From NCBI RefSeq assembly GCF_002646595.1, contig NZ_PDUD01000010.1, positions 124,001-188,000 on the forward strand: a DNA stretch of 64,000 bases, in the 5' to 3' direction. The notes under the pieces are model-generated. The model worked only from the letters and a program-made list of their open reading frames with translations. It did no database searches and was not told where the DNA came from. The stretch is from Flavilitoribacter nigricans DSM 23189 = NBRC 102662 (GTDB lineage: Bacteria; Bacteroidota; Bacteroidia; Chitinophagales; Saprospiraceae). Positions 7,249-16,014 of the stretch are shown here, piece after piece. A program made the position numbers and the translations under genes. Position 1 is the stretch's first letter; each line of letters begins with the position of its first letter.

Positions 7249-9078
7249 ATGAAATCTTTTAATTTATCCTTCTTTATCGTACTGATCATCAGCTTCTTCG
7301 CTATCGACTCTGCCAACGCGCAGATCTACACTCCCTCCGGAGCGATCCAGGGCACTTCCGGAAACAATAACATCGGCCTCAGTCAAACCAGTCCCCAATC
7401 CAAACTCAGTATTTTCGGAGCCGGTGATCCACGGTTCAGCGCCTATATTTCTACCAATACCAGCGGTAACGGCGTCGCCGGTCTGGTTTCCGAACTGCCG
7501 GCGATCACCGGCGGAGCCGACTGGAATCGCAGTATCATGGCCCGGATCACCTCCGGCCGCGGCTATGCGGTCGGCCTGGATGCCCGGTCCTACAATACGG
7601 CCCCGGGTGCCGGTCGCTCCTACGGCCTGTACGCTACGGCCGGTAACGCGACCAGCAACTACAACTACGGGGTATTTAGCCGCCTGCTCGGCAGCAATAG
7701 CGGAACCGCCATTTTGGGTTGGGATGCCATCAATAATCCTGGCTGGAACCACAGTACCAACGGCAGTTGGGCGGGATATTTTGTCGGCAATGTAGGAGTA
7801 GACGGTAAAGTGGGGGTAAATACGGTGAATCCTCTATCCCAGGTCAGCATCAACGGAGACGGTGACACCCGCTACGGCGCTTATGTAACTTCCAACACCG
7901 CAGGCAATGGTGTAGCCGGCCTGGTATCTGAATTACCGAAAATTACCGGTGGGGCTGACTGGAACCGCAGTATCATCGCTAAAATTGAAGCCGGTACGGG
8001 TTACGCAGTCGGCGTGAACACATCCTCTTATACCGATGTGGCTTCCAATCAGGGACGTTCTTACGGTCTGCACGCTACGGCCGGTAACGCGACCAGCAAT
8101 TACAACTACGGCGTATTCAGCCGCCTGCGGGGTGCCAACGCCGGTACCGCCATCCTGGGATGGGATGAGATCAACAAACCCACCTGGGACCACAGCACGA
8201 ATGGAAGCTGGGCCGGATACTTTGTCGGCAATGTAGGAGTAGACGGTAAAGTGGGGGTAAATACGGTGAATCCTCTATCCCAGGTCAGCATCAATGGAGA
8301 CGGTGACACCCGCTACGGCGCTTATGTAACTTCCAATACCGCAGGCAATGGTGTAGCCGGCCTGGTGTCTGAATTACCGAAAATTACCGGTGGAGCTGAC
8401 TGGAACCGCAGTATCATCGCCAAAATTGAAGCCGGTACGGGCTACGCAGTTGGTGTGAACACATCCTCTTATACCGATGTGGCTTCCAACCAGGGACGTT
8501 CTTACGGTCTGCACGCTACAGCCGGTAACGCGACCAGCAATTACAACTACGGCGTATTCAGCCGCCTGCGGGGTGCCAACGCCGGTACCGCCATCCTGGG
8601 ATGGGATGAGATCAACAAACCCGCCTGGGATCACAGTACGAACGGAAGCTGGGCCGGTTACTTTGTGGGCGATGTGGGAGTAGATGGTAAGGTCGCTATC
8701 GGCACCAACCAGATGCCCACTACCCTGAACGGATATAACCTCAGCAATTACAAACTGTATGTATGTGGCGGTATCCTGGCGGACGAATTACTGATCCCAA
8801 GTGTAAGCTGGTGCGACTACGTTTTCGAAGACACCTATGACCTTACCCCGCTGGAAGACGTAAAAGAGCACATCGCCACCAAAGGCTACCTGCACAAAAC
8901 ACCTTCCGCCGAAGAAGTAGAGAGCGAGGGCATGAAGATCGGCGAGATCACAGTAAATCAGCAGGAGAAGATCGAAGAGATCTTTCTACACCTGATCGAA
9001 ATGAACGATCAGCTGCAGGAACTCAAAGCGGAAAATGCATCCCTGAAGACTCAGCTGGAACAGATCCGCAACAAGTAA
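7249..9078 (+). CDS. Repeat-containing fibre-like surface protein
   Basis: 609 residues with a signal peptide (cleavage near 'SANAQ'). Three ~147-residue units follow, each with 'GDTRYGAY' or a variant, 'NGVAGLVSELP', 'GGADWNRSI', 'AGNATSNYNYGVFSRL', 'GTAILGWD' and 'GSWAGYFVG'. Units 2 and 3 are almost identical. The C-terminal part ('CGGILADE', 'SWCDYVFEDTYDLTPLEDV', 'PSAEEVESEGMKIGE', then a coiled coil) matches the tail module common to Bacteroidota tail-fibre-like surface proteins (from memory). A repetitive trimeric adhesin or sheath protein is the likely role. It heads a module with the T9SS protein at 9191 and has a shorter paralogue at 10274. Confidence 0.8.
   Translation: MKSFNLSFFIVLIISFFAIDSANAQIYTPSGAIQGTSGNNNIGLSQTSPQSKLSIFGAGDPRFSAYISTNTSGNGVAGLVSELPAITGGADWNRSIMARITSGRGYAVGLDARSYNTAPGAGRSYGLYATAGNATSNYNYGVFSRLLGSNSGTAILGWDAINNPGWNHSTNGSWAGYFVGNVGVDGKVGVNTVNPLSQVSINGDGDTRYGAYVTSNTAGNGVAGLVSELPKITGGADWNRSIIAKIEAGTGYAVGVNTSSYTDVASNQGRSYGLHATAGNATSNYNYGVFSRLRGANAGTAILGWDEINKPTWDHSTNGSWAGYFVGNVGVDGKVGVNTVNPLSQVSINGDGDTRYGAYVTSNTAGNGVAGLVSELPKITGGADWNRSIIAKIEAGTGYAVGVNTSSYTDVASNQGRSYGLHATAGNATSNYNYGVFSRLRGANAGTAILGWDEINKPAWDHSTNGSWAGYFVGDVGVDGKVAIGTNQMPTTLNGYNLSNYKLYVCGGILADELLIPSVSWCDYVFEDTYDLTPLEDVKEHIATKGYLHKTPSAEEVESEGMKIGEITVNQQEKIEEIFLHLIEMNDQLQELKAENASLKTQLEQIRNK
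7780..8661 (+). repeat. Near-identical 441-bp tandem duplication inside the surface gene
   Basis: The two copies start at 7780 and 8221 (offset 441 nt = 147 codons). Nearly all differences I saw are synonymous third-position changes, so the duplication is recent or homogenised. The unit preceding it is a diverged third copy. Confidence 0.85.
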
Positions 9079-9092
9079 TAATCCCGGAACCG

Positions 9093-9160
9093 GGAGCGTG
9101 CGCAAACTGAAGACCATGATCCAACTGCGGTTGAAACGGCTTCACTTTACCGCACGCTCC
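9093..9160 (+). terminator. Long intergenic hairpin inside the surface-protein module
   Basis: Perfect 10-bp arms GGAGCGTGCG (9093-9102) and CGCACGCTCC (9151-9160) enclose further pairing (AAACTGAAG with CTTCACTTT) and a CAAC-TGCG-GTTG tip. There is no clear T-run on the plus strand, so it may be a partial terminator or mRNA-stability hairpin that reduces expression of the next gene. Confidence 0.45.
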
Positions 9161-9190
9161 ACTATTTCTAAAAAGCAAAAATTCAATACC

Positions 9191-9829
9191 ATGCAAAAGT
9201 TACTTTTCATTATACCGCTTTTCTTTTTCGCTCTTTTATCCGCACAGGCCCAGGAACCCAAGATCGTCGAATGGGTCGTATACACCGAGCACGCCTCGCT
9301 CCCGACAAAAGGTCGGCAGGCTTTACCCGAACTCACCTACGCATCCGAAAGCATTGAAGCCGAAGGTGAAGTGACCATCAATACCGGAAGTGCCGCGACC
9401 TTCCGTACCAGCCCGCAGGGAGAGATCAGTCTGATGGGACATTTTCAGGTAGAAAAGGGCGCTTTTTTCCGGGCGCACAAAGGACAACCGGAAGCCGAAG
9501 TAGTCGAAACGACTCCGGCCGAAGAACAATTCGAAACCCGGAACCCCGCAATAACTACCGCGCCGGAACTGTCCGTTATGCGGGCCTACCCGAATCCCTT
9601 CAGCGATTATCTGCAAATTGACCTGATCCTGGAAACGGATTCTCAACTGGAAATCGCACTTTACGACGCTACCGGAAAACTGGTAAAGGAGATCGTTCGG
9701 GAAAAACATCTACCCGCCGGTCGACACCAGGCAAAGATCAATACTTCCGGACTGGTACCGGGCATGTACTTCTGCGAAGTACTTACCGATAGCCAGCAAT
9801 TCCGCAAAACCGTCGTTTGTACGGAATAA
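9191..9829 (+). CDS. Small T9SS-sorted secreted protein
   Basis: 212 residues. I chose the ATG at 9191 because it begins a signal peptide (MQKLLFIIPLFFFALLSAQA); an upstream in-frame ATG at 9098 falls inside a strong hairpin. After an unassigned middle part of ~110 residues, the last ~80 form a T9SS type A sorting domain ('MRAYPNPFSDYLQIDLIL', 'GKLVKEI', 'GMYFCEVL'). The protein should be exported by Sec and then moved to the surface by T9SS. It lies 112 nt after the fibre-like gene and is probably co-expressed, perhaps as a partner or anchor. The equivalent position after the second paralogue is taken by another T9SS protein. Confidence 0.8.
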   Translation: MQKLLFIIPLFFFALLSAQAQEPKIVEWVVYTEHASLPTKGRQALPELTYASESIEAEGEVTINTGSAATFRTSPQGEISLMGHFQVEKGAFFRAHKGQPEAEVVETTPAEEQFETRNPAITTAPELSVMRAYPNPFSDYLQIDLILETDSQLEIALYDATGKLVKEIVREKHLPAGRHQAKINTSGLVPGMYFCEVLTDSQQFRKTVVCTE

Positions 9830-9842
9830 TCACCGGAAGGTT

Positions 9843-9890
9843 GAGACTAAACGGGAATTGAGTACCAGGTACCGATCTCCCGTTTAGCTC
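9843..9890 (+). terminator. Hairpin terminator after the T9SS protein
   Basis: Perfect 10-bp arms CTAAACGGGA (9847-9856) and TCCCGTTTAG (9878-9887), extended by GAG/CTC. It sits 17 nt past the stop codon and lacks a long T-run. Confidence 0.55.
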
Positions 9891-10043
9891 ATTATACCGG
9901 TGTTTCCTAGCCTTTAGCCATTCGGTGGTAAGATCGGAAACGTGGTCTTGGGAAATTTAACATAAAACTTTTACCTTTAATATTTCCTCCCGCATTGTCA
10001 TCTTTTCTTGTTAAGTCTTCCCGAATTGGTTTTGTTCGTGGAC

Positions 10044-10134
10044 GGTCGATGGTCGATGGTTGACGGTCGATGGTTGATGGTCGACGGTGGATGGTTGACG
10101 GTGGATGGTTGACGGTGGATGGTTGACGGTGGAT
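10044..10134. repeat. Heptamer tandem array GGTNGAY, 13 units
   Basis: Thirteen consecutive 7-nt units of form GGT(C/T/G)GA(C/T). The last seven alternate GGTGGAT and GGTTGAC, giving a 14-nt higher-order period. It is non-coding and directly upstream of the second fibre-like gene. Such arrays change length by replication slippage. It is not a CRISPR because there are no spacers. Confidence 0.85.
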
Positions 10135-10214
10135 CCGGGGGCTGTCGGAAGGAGGCCATCAGTATTTTCCACGATCTATTACGGATAGTATTTTAATTCA
10201 ATCAACAATTTTAC

Positions 10215-10256
10215 GGCGGTTCCCGAAAAGCCCCGATGTAACAGAGTAGGGATCAA
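10215..10256 (+). ncRNA. Conserved 5' leader motif, possible pseudoknot (copy 2)
   Basis: The blocks GGCGGTTCCCGAAAAGCC (10215-10232) and GAGTAGGGATCAA (10244-10256) are identical to those before the gene at 7249, but the linker is 11 nt and unrelated in sequence. The motif ends 17 nt before the ATG. The conserved blocks with a free linker are what a two-stem pseudoknot would predict. Confidence 0.5.
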
Positions 10257-10273
10257 TATTAAAATTTAGAAAA

Positions 10274-11248
10274 ATGAAACTACGCTCGCAGTTTACAGCA
10301 ATTCTAACCACTTTTATTCTTCTCTTCAACCTGCCCCTGATGGCACAGGTAACGATCGGTCCGGATTATATCGGTATTAATGCCGCCGGTCCCTTATCTC
10401 CTCTATCCATAAATGGAAACGGCGATACCCGTTGGGGAGCACTTATCAAAACGACTTCCGGAGCCGACGGGGCTATTGGACTAAAAGCCGAAACGGCCGC
10501 TCCGGCTTGTGGTTCCTGCCGCGTCAGCGCGCTGGACGGACGGGTAGAATCCGGCCTTGGCTATACCATCGGAGCTCGTGGTATTTCCACCAATACTACC
10601 CCTTCCGGCAGCGGCCGGTCTTACGGAGTCTGGGCTCAGGCCGGCAATGCTACCAGTAATTATAATTACGGCCTGTACGGAGTGCTCTCCGGTGACAATG
10701 GCGGAACGGCCGTACTGGGCTGGGATCAGGTCAACTATCCCTCCTGGGACGAAAATACCAATGGCACCTGGGCCGGATATTTCAAAGGGGACGTGGATGT
10801 GGACGGCAGACTGGCCATCGGTGTGGATCAATTTAACTTTGTGATCCCGAATCCGACAGATCCCTTAAATGATCCTTTTGACCTCTCGAATTATAAACTC
10901 TTCGTGTGCGGAGGCATCCTGGCCGATGAGTGGCTGGTACCCAACGCGACCTGGTGCGATTATGTGTTTGAGGAGAATTACCGGCTCACTTCGCTGGAGG
11001 AGGTGGAGGAGCACATTGCCGAAAAAGGGCATTTGCACAATACCCCTTCGGCCAAAGAGATCGAATCTTCCGGGCTAAAAGTGGGTGACATCACCGTTAA
11101 TCAACAGGAAAAGATCGAAGAGATCTTCCTGCATCTGATCGACATGAACAAGCGGCTAAATACGCTGGAAAAAGATAATGCCGACCTGAAAGCGGAGAAC
11201 GCCCGCCTGAAGGCTCAATTGGCCGGGCAGCGCACCGGAAGTAAGTAA
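10274..11248 (+). CDS. Fibre-like surface protein, single-unit paralogue
   Basis: 324 residues. After a signal peptide ('LFNLPLMAQ') there is one repeat unit ('NGNGDTRWGAL', 'AGNATSNYNYGLYG', 'GTAVLGWD', 'GTWAGYFKGD') and then the same C-terminal module as the 609-residue protein at 7249 ('CGGILADEWLVP', 'TWCDYVFEENYRL', 'DITVNQQEKIEEIFLHL'). It ends in a coiled coil with regular Leu and Glu/Lys, suiting oligomerisation. It has the same leader motif and is again followed (26 nt) by a T9SS protein, so the whole two-gene module appears to be duplicated. Confidence 0.8.
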   Translation: MKLRSQFTAILTTFILLFNLPLMAQVTIGPDYIGINAAGPLSPLSINGNGDTRWGALIKTTSGADGAIGLKAETAAPACGSCRVSALDGRVESGLGYTIGARGISTNTTPSGSGRSYGVWAQAGNATSNYNYGLYGVLSGDNGGTAVLGWDQVNYPSWDENTNGTWAGYFKGDVDVDGRLAIGVDQFNFVIPNPTDPLNDPFDLSNYKLFVCGGILADEWLVPNATWCDYVFEENYRLTSLEEVEEHIAEKGHLHNTPSAKEIESSGLKVGDITVNQQEKIEEIFLHLIDMNKRLNTLEKDNADLKAENARLKAQLAGQRTGSK

Positions 11249-11274
11249 TTTTTTCAAACCCTAAAGACAAGACC

Positions 11275-12816
11275 ATGAAACGTTTGCTTTTAATGGGCAT
11301 TCTGGCTTTGGCGTTTGGAATAACGCTTTCGGCTCAGCCCGATGTGATCATTGATTCTATTTTTATCGGTCAGGATACCCTGGTGCCGGATAGTTCGGGT
11401 TCCGTAGTGATGCTGGAGGATACCATACCCGTGTTTACCGATAGCTTTTTACTCCAGGTGAAAACCACTACGGAAAGTGAGTTGGTTTACTGGCGATTTT
11501 CCGGGGATTTTGACGGGGATGGCAGCATTACCGCGGGGGAGATCTTCACCTACGGCGGCTTTCCTCCCGAAGGGGAGCCCAACGGAGGGGTGATCTTGCA
11601 GATCTCCCAGCTCAATGATCGAGATTTCTCCGATCTGGTGGAGGTCTCGCTGGAAGTCGTGACTGACCCCGGCGACTTTGGTATGGGGACCGGGCAGGAG
11701 ATCATTTTCGATATCATTGTCCTGGGCGGAGGACGGCTGGCGGTCGGTAATTCAACATCGGGAGGGACCAACTCCGATGATTGTCCATATAAAACGGGCA
11801 CCTGTCGTTTGGGGAAAGTTAAGAACGGGATCCTGGAATTCTACGTCTATAATTTCGACGCTTCCTATTTACCGCTCTGCGATGCTGAATTTAGTAACCC
11901 GAATATCAACATCAGTATTTTTTCCGATCCCATCACGAAAATCGAAGATTGCACCCCCATTCCCCTGTCCACCGCCGGTATCAATATAGAGGTCTACGGA
12001 CCTACCGGTACTTTGACGTCCATGCCGACCGGCGGTATCTTTGATATCGTACCCGGAGGATCGGCGAAATTTGAAATTCCCCTCTCCAGTACCTGTGTCA
12101 CCGATGTAGGAAGTTTAATTGACTATTCCATTTACGTAGAGATTCCTTATCTGTTAAATTGCGTAGATACGACCATTGCTCCCTCGATGGAATTTGCGGG
12201 GGGAAGTATGTGTTTTGGTTGTGAGCAGCAAATTGAATACTCCTACCATACCACCGAGCCCACACTTTGGTACGGGCCTAACCATCTGCCCCGCTATAGC
12301 CGGGCAACGGAAAGCATTACGCTATACAGTGATGTGACGGTGGAATCCGGAGATATGGTCGAGATGGAGGTAGATCCGGACGGATTTATTCATGTCAAAA
12401 AATTTGTGTGTGATCCCGGCACCCTGGGCACCATTGCCAAAAGCGGATCCTTCTTTTACGCCCATCGATCCGAAGAAAATTGTATCTTATTAGCGGCGAA
12501 TGAAGCACCCGAAATACCTCCGGACGCTGCCTCCCCGATCCGCGAACCGATCGAAGTGGCCGCCGTGAAGGTCTATCCAAACCCGGTTCGGGATCATTTT
12601 ACGGTTGATCTGTTCCTGCCCGGAGAGAGCCGGGTCAGTCTGGTGTTATTTGACATCTTCGGGCGAGCGGTCAAACAGGCGATCCCGGAACAGGTATTCA
12701 GCCCGGGTGAGCATAACCTCCGGATCAGCGCCCATGACCTTGCCGATGGCATGTATTACGGTCAGGTCAGGATCGGGAACCGGCTGGAGACCATACCGCT
12801 CGTGAAATCGCAATAA
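11275..12816 (+). CDS. T9SS-sorted secreted protein
   Basis: 513 residues. The signal peptide (MKRLLLMGILALAFGITLSA) is followed by an extended beta-rich region with several Cys ('DDCPYKTGTCRLGK', 'MCFGCEQQ'), then 'ITLYSDVTVESGDMVEMEVD' and a T9SS type A C-terminal domain ('VKVYPNPVRDHFTVDLFL', 'GMYYGQV'). A segment resembling 'SITAGEIF' may bind Ca2+ but is too short to assert. It is the second gene of the duplicated surface module. No enzymatic motif is recognised; a structural or adhesive role is inferred. Confidence 0.78.
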   Translation: MKRLLLMGILALAFGITLSAQPDVIIDSIFIGQDTLVPDSSGSVVMLEDTIPVFTDSFLLQVKTTTESELVYWRFSGDFDGDGSITAGEIFTYGGFPPEGEPNGGVILQISQLNDRDFSDLVEVSLEVVTDPGDFGMGTGQEIIFDIIVLGGGRLAVGNSTSGGTNSDDCPYKTGTCRLGKVKNGILEFYVYNFDASYLPLCDAEFSNPNINISIFSDPITKIEDCTPIPLSTAGINIEVYGPTGTLTSMPTGGIFDIVPGGSAKFEIPLSSTCVTDVGSLIDYSIYVEIPYLLNCVDTTIAPSMEFAGGSMCFGCEQQIEYSYHTTEPTLWYGPNHLPRYSRATESITLYSDVTVESGDMVEMEVDPDGFIHVKKFVCDPGTLGTIAKSGSFFYAHRSEENCILLAANEAPEIPPDAASPIREPIEVAAVKVYPNPVRDHFTVDLFLPGESRVSLVLFDIFGRAVKQAIPEQVFSPGEHNLRISAHDLADGMYYGQVRIGNRLETIPLVKSQ

Positions 12817-12820
12817 ACAT

Positions 12821-12891
12821 TATGCCGTGAAATTGGTTTGATCCTGACTGTCTTTGACGGGCCAGGATCAAACCAGTTTAAGCCGGGCATA
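12821..12891 (+). terminator. Long hairpin after the T9SS gene
   Basis: Arms TGGTTTGATCCTG (12834-12846) and CAGGATCAAACCA (12863-12875) pair perfectly. Outer pairing (TATGCC with GGGCATA) extends the stem. A related hairpin with the same arm core lies at 30133-30183. Confidence 0.6.
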
Positions 12892-12930
12892 CAAGTACAG
12901 GAAGCAATGTTCAGAAGTCTAAAGTCCACC

Positions 12931-15765
12931 ATGCAACAAAAGAACCAGTTATCAATTCTTTTATTGATCATATTCCAGGGGATGATGCTAACGGCCTTCG
13001 GTCAGGTCGAAGCCATTGAAAAAATAGATAAACAGATTTCCGAACTGGCGAATGCCGGAGACCTCGAAGCCTGCATCGATCTGCACCGGCAGGCCCAGGC
13101 TATTTACGCCGCGGAGGAAGACTGGATAAATTATGCCGACCGCTACTGCGTGATCGGCTATTTGTACTGGAATCTGGAAGCTTTTGCGTCGATGGAATCT
13201 TATCTGGATTCGGCGCTGCAGACCGTACGCCGGCATGAGATCGACGAGCTGAATGACATCTACGGGGTCATCTGGAATTACTACGGCTTTTACTACAATG
13301 CCATTGGTGACAATCAGCAGGCGTATACTGCCTTTCAAAAAGTTCTGGAGATTGATCTGGCCCTGTACGAACAGGATAAAGAAAATTTTGATATCTCCTA
13401 TCTCGGGTATGATTACCAGAATCTGGGGGCCGGTTTTAACGAGACCGGAGACTACGCCAAAGCCCTGGAGTATTTTGCGTACGCACTCCAGTATTTCCCA
13501 AAAAATAGTGCCGCTACTGCAACCTTGCTCAACAATATGGCCTTTGCCCACCAAATGCAGGATAATTTCAGCGAAGCGGGAAATTATTACCGCAAAGCCA
13601 TGGAAACGGTAGAGCGCAGTCCCGAGGGAGTGGAAACCACCGCCACCAAAAAGCTGATCCTGAAAAATTTCCCCAGCTATTACACTATGACCAACCAACC
13701 GGATAGCGCACTCTTCTATCTGGAATTGCTCAGGTCATCGATCGATGATTCCGATAAGATCCCCCTGGCCCAATACTACCAGTTGATCGGAGAAACTCAT
13801 TTCAACGCGAAGAACTACGCTGCCGCCGAAACGGCAGTCCGGCGTGCACTGCAATTGCGCCGTGAGGTCTATACCGCCAAACATCCGGAAATCGTTTATT
13901 CCTATACCAATCTCGGTGAGTTGTACGCCGCGCAGGGAGAGCACCAAAAGGCTCTACCCTATTTTCAGCGATCACTGGAAGCCGTGGCCTGGAACTTCCA
14001 TGACACCACCGACCTCGCCGCCAATCCAGGTCTGACGGATAATATCAGCGATAAGCGGCGATTGCTCCGAACGCTGGATGGTAAAGCAAAAAGTTTGCAA
14101 GCCGGCGGCCAATCTGAACTGGCCAAGTCTACCTACCAACTCGCCCTCAATCTGATCGATTCGCTCCGGCTCAACTACCAGGCGGAAGGATCCAAATACG
14201 ACCTGCTGAAACGTTCTTATTCGGTGTACGACGGAGCACTCCAACTGGCCGTCAACACCGATGACCCAGAGTTTGCCTTCCGGATAATGGAACGCAACAA
14301 AGCGACCGTTTTGCTGGAGAACATCAAACATCTGCAGGCCCGACAATTTGCCAACCTGCCGGAATCTCTGCTGGAGCAGGAGCAGGATATTAAAGTGCAA
14401 ATGGCCTTCCTGGAACGAAAGATCAATAACAGTCTGGGAAATAAGGACCCGGAAAGTGAGCAAAAATACCGGCAGCAGCTTTTCGTTTACCAGCAGGAAT
14501 ATGAACAACTGATCGCTACCCTGGAGCGGGACTTTCCGCAATACTATGCGCTGAAATACGATCAGTCCTTACCGACCATATCCGAGGTGCAACAACAATT
14601 GCTCGACCCTTCTACGGCTATGCTGGAGTACTTCGTTGGGAAGGATTCCATTTTCGTAGCGGTGATCAGCAACGATCATTTCGAAGTACTGGCATTACCA
14701 AAGCTGGACGACTTCCGGATCGATATAGAAACCCTCCGCCGGGCCATGAACCAACCCGATGGCGGGGCGGCGGCATTTCAGGAATATACGACCGCCGCCT
14801 GGCGGATCTTTGATCGTTATGTGCGTACACCGCTCGGCACGCTGCCGGCGCAGGTCACCCAACTCATTGTGATGCCGGACGGGCAGCTTACCCAGATACC
14901 TTTTCAGAGTCTGCTTACCCATTCGGTGGTCGGACCGGTTGCGGAAAGTCGTTACGATACGCTGCCGTATTTGCTCAGGGATTATACGATCTCCTACGCC
15001 TATTCGGCCCGCCTGCTCAATACTTTTCAGGCCTCCGACCAGGGAGCTGCTGCTGGATCATTTCTGGGATTTGCGCCCGTATTCGACCAGGCTCCCTCCT
15101 TTGGCCTGGGCGCGTTGGCCTATAGCGAGCGGGAAGTCAACGACATCCGATCCATCATGGCCGGAGACGGTTATCTGCGCACCGCTGCCAGCACCGCTAA
15201 TTTGCGTAATAAAGTGAATCAGTTTAACATCCTGCACCTGTCTACCCACGCCATGATCGATGATGAGTTCCCGCAGAACAGCAAGATCTATTTTAGTGAT
15301 GATTTTCTCACGCTCAGCGATATCTACGCCTTGCCGCTGGCCGCCCGGCTCGTCGTGCTCAGTGCCTGTGAAACCGGCTTAGGTAAACTGCAAAGTGGGG
15401 AAGGAATGATCAGTCTGGCACGGGCGTTTATGTACGTTGGCTGCCCCAGTCTGGTCACCAGCCTCTGGCAGGTAAACGACCGGTCCACCAACGAACTGAT
15501 GGTCGATTTTTATCGCCAGCTGCATGCCGGATCCTCTACCGCCGAAGCGCTCCGGACGGCTCAGGTAGATTACCTGGATAACATAAGTTCGGTGCAGCAG
15601 GCACATCCTTTTTACTGGTCTTCTTTTATTTTGGTGGGTCAACCCGATAGCCTCGGTAGCAACAACTCTAATTTCCGGTGGCTCTGGGCCATTGCCGGTT
15701 TCTGTGCCGTTCTAATCGGAGCGAGTTTACTCAGACGAAGGAAAAAGACGGTAGTTAAAACGTAA
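12931..15765 (+). CDS. Membrane-anchored TPR-CHAT protease
   Basis: 944 residues from the ATG at 12931, chosen because it begins a signal peptide (ending 'GMMLTAFGQ'); a longer frame from 12838 runs through a hairpin. Residues ~20-480 are TPRs ('YAKALEYFAYALQYFPKN', 'HQKALPYFQRSLEAVAW'), followed by a coiled linker. The C-terminal third is a CHAT domain with the caspase/separase-type dyad His773 ('LHLSTHAMIDDE') and Cys813 ('VLSACETGLG'). A transmembrane helix and a basic tail (LLRRRKK) end the protein, so the protease should face the periplasm on the inner membrane. It converges on a sigma/anti-sigma operon whose anti-sigma-like product also has periplasmic TPRs and is a plausible substrate (inference). 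Confidence 0.88.
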   Translation: MQQKNQLSILLLIIFQGMMLTAFGQVEAIEKIDKQISELANAGDLEACIDLHRQAQAIYAAEEDWINYADRYCVIGYLYWNLEAFASMESYLDSALQTVRRHEIDELNDIYGVIWNYYGFYYNAIGDNQQAYTAFQKVLEIDLALYEQDKENFDISYLGYDYQNLGAGFNETGDYAKALEYFAYALQYFPKNSAATATLLNNMAFAHQMQDNFSEAGNYYRKAMETVERSPEGVETTATKKLILKNFPSYYTMTNQPDSALFYLELLRSSIDDSDKIPLAQYYQLIGETHFNAKNYAAAETAVRRALQLRREVYTAKHPEIVYSYTNLGELYAAQGEHQKALPYFQRSLEAVAWNFHDTTDLAANPGLTDNISDKRRLLRTLDGKAKSLQAGGQSELAKSTYQLALNLIDSLRLNYQAEGSKYDLLKRSYSVYDGALQLAVNTDDPEFAFRIMERNKATVLLENIKHLQARQFANLPESLLEQEQDIKVQMAFLERKINNSLGNKDPESEQKYRQQLFVYQQEYEQLIATLERDFPQYYALKYDQSLPTISEVQQQLLDPSTAMLEYFVGKDSIFVAVISNDHFEVLALPKLDDFRIDIETLRRAMNQPDGGAAAFQEYTTAAWRIFDRYVRTPLGTLPAQVTQLIVMPDGQLTQIPFQSLLTHSVVGPVAESRYDTLPYLLRDYTISYAYSARLLNTFQASDQGAAAGSFLGFAPVFDQAPSFGLGALAYSEREVNDIRSIMAGDGYLRTAASTANLRNKVNQFNILHLSTHAMIDDEFPQNSKIYFSDDFLTLSDIYALPLAARLVVLSACETGLGKLQSGEGMISLARAFMYVGCPSLVTSLWQVNDRSTNELMVDFYRQLHAGSSTAEALRTAQVDYLDNISSVQQAHPFYWSSFILVGQPDSLGSNNSNFRWLWAIAGFCAVLIGASLLRRRKKTVVKT

Positions 15766-16014
15766 CTCAAGCTATTGCGGCTATGCCCGGCAACACCTGG
15801 ATTTCCCGACTCGTTGGGACAGGTTGTGCAAATACGCCATCGATAAATTTCTTCTCAATTCGTTGGCAGCCTCCCGACTGCATCGGGATAGGTTCTCCAG
15901 ATGAGCACAGTTCCATTCCAGTTAAGAAACGTCCTCCTCAGGGGGGAAGTGTGCCGCAGGGCGGAGGAGGTAATATCAAATGCAAAAACCTAAAGTTGTG
16001 CAATATAACTCCAC
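15766..16014. other. Intergenic region with short inverted repeats
   Basis: Lies between the convergent CHAT and anti-sigma-like genes. It contains CTCCTC (15931 region) facing GAGGAG (15965 region) and two short CCCGACTxxxTxGGGA-type palindrome remnants. No gene is visible. It probably ends transcription from both sides, but there is no clean T-run. Confidence 0.4.

Larger units (their letters stand above)
9830..10273. other. 444-nt intergenic region with terminator, heptamer array and leader motif
   Basis: No gene is visible. In order it holds the terminator of the upstream gene (9843-9890), an AT-rich stretch, a 13-unit heptamer array (10044-10134), a short GC-rich stretch and the second copy of the conserved leader motif just before the next ATG. 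Confidence 0.7.

Noticed and set aside
10044-10134. Heptamer array as a CRISPR
   Set aside because: Units are contiguous and 7 nt long, with no spacers and no cas genes.
12838-12930. N-terminal extension of the TPR-CHAT gene
   Set aside because: The 31 extra codons run through the long terminator hairpin, and a normal signal peptide begins at 12931.
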